Source: Lacisediminihabitans changchengi (GTDB lineage Bacteria; Actinomycetota; Actinomycetes; Actinomycetales; Microbacteriaceae). From it: 64,000 nucleotides of DNA. The position numbers were made by a program, and so were the translations under genes. Each line of letters begins with the position of its first letter. Position 1 is the first letter of the stretch. The stretch lies in NCBI RefSeq assembly GCF_016634425.1, contig NZ_JAEPES010000004.1:472925-536924 (forward strand). The letters are read 5' to 3'. Below are positions 63,698 through 64,000 of the stretch, one piece after another. The notes beneath the pieces are model-generated. The model was not told the origin of the DNA. It ran no database searches and saw only the letters and a list, made by a program, of their open reading frames with translations.

Positions 63698-64000
63698 GTG
63701 CTGACACGAGTGACCAGCCAGACCAGGATGCTGAACGCCCAGCACAACCTGCAGTCCAGCGCCGCCCAGTTGGCGAGGCTGCAGGATCAGTCCACCACCC
63801 TGAAGAAGATCGCAGTGCCGTCGGATGACCCCTCCGGCACCGCCGATTCGATGCGGGTGCGTGCCGCCCAGTCGGCCAACGCCCAGTACGGTCGCAACAT
63901 CGACGATGCGACCGGCTGGCTCGACACGGTCGATTCGACGTTGTCGGCGACCACCGACATCCTGCGCCGGGTTCGCGACCTCACCGTGCAGGGTGCCAGT
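63698..64000 (+). CDS. flgL: flagellar hook-associated protein FlgL (HAP3), 3' end outside window
   Basis: From GTG 63698 the frame is open to the end of the window (101 codons). The sequence begins LTRVTSQTRMLNAQHNLQSS and continues with SDDPSGTADSMRVRAAQSANAQYGRNIDDATGWLDTVDSTLSATTDILRRVRDLTVQGAS, the N-terminal flagellin-like coiled coil of FlgL. It follows flgK by two bases. Only the N-terminal part can be judged. Confidence 0.92.
   Translation, partial: MLTRVTSQTRMLNAQHNLQSSAAQLARLQDQSTTLKKIAVPSDDPSGTADSMRVRAAQSANAQYGRNIDDATGWLDTVDSTLSATTDILRRVRDLTVQGAS

Overview
The window is high-GC DNA, densely packed with long genes. Its contents point to a motile, Gram-positive actinobacterium, most likely of the Microbacteriaceae (Micrococcales). 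The evidence is a one-operon-style actinobacterial flagellar cluster with no L/P-ring genes, frequent GTG/TTG starts, msiK-type sugar importers without their own ATPase, and a dispersed repeat typical of that group (its translation reads PELVEGP inside a protein). No rRNA, CRISPR array, insertion sequence, integrase or phage gene was seen. The taxonomic call is inference.

Region 1 (1-16.4 kb): a membrane-protein fragment and tRNA-Gly(CCC), then a plant-polysaccharide utilisation locus. It holds an aldose-epimerase-like protein, an ABC half-exporter, a GH35 beta-galactosidase, a complete ABC sugar importer apart from the ATPase (binding protein, two permeases), a large DUF5107-TPR protein, an AraC-type regulator, a GH43 enzyme and a GH127 beta-L-arabinofuranosidase. 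The glycosidases have no signal peptides. The simplest model is import of arabino/galacto-oligosaccharides (from arabinogalactan, extensin or pectin side chains) followed by cytoplasmic trimming, under control of the AraC protein. A 15-bp box is shared by the promoter regions of the regulator and the importer.

Region 2 (16.4-37.2 kb): housekeeping and accessory genes. They are NhaA, a CsbD-like stress protein, an MMPL transporter, an OafA/SGNH acyltransferase followed by luxS and mtnN (the SAH detoxification/AI-2 pair), a DUF1992 protein, a GH13 alpha-glucosidase, and a giant secreted GH81 beta-1,3-glucanase with three F5/8-type C domains. After these come the methionine-sulfoxide reductases msrB-msrA, an MFS transporter and two alpha/beta hydrolases.

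Region 3 (37.2-64 kb): a nearly complete flagellar regulon. On the minus strand, in transcription order, it runs fliA, fliC, fliD-fliS-(fliT-like), flgB-flgC-fliE-fliF-fliG-fliH-fliI-fliJ-fliK-flgD-flgE, flbD-motA-motB-fliM-fliN-fliO-fliP-fliQ-fliR-flhB-flhA-(flhF-like)-csrA. On the plus strand are flgN-flgK-flgL, the last cut by the window end. Five sites with exactly the same architecture (TAAC or TTAC, 15 bp, GCCGATAG) precede fliC, flgB, flbD, fliM and flgN and look like targets of the FliA sigma factor encoded here. Three of the leaders (fliC, flgB, flbD) carry small hairpins exposing GGA in the loop plus a second GGA at the ribosome binding site, the classic CsrA layout, with csrA closing the same cluster. 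I regard this proposed FliA-CsrA circuit, the FlhF-like protein with a degenerate GTPase, and a FliM without the usual CheY-binding N-terminus as the most interesting items.
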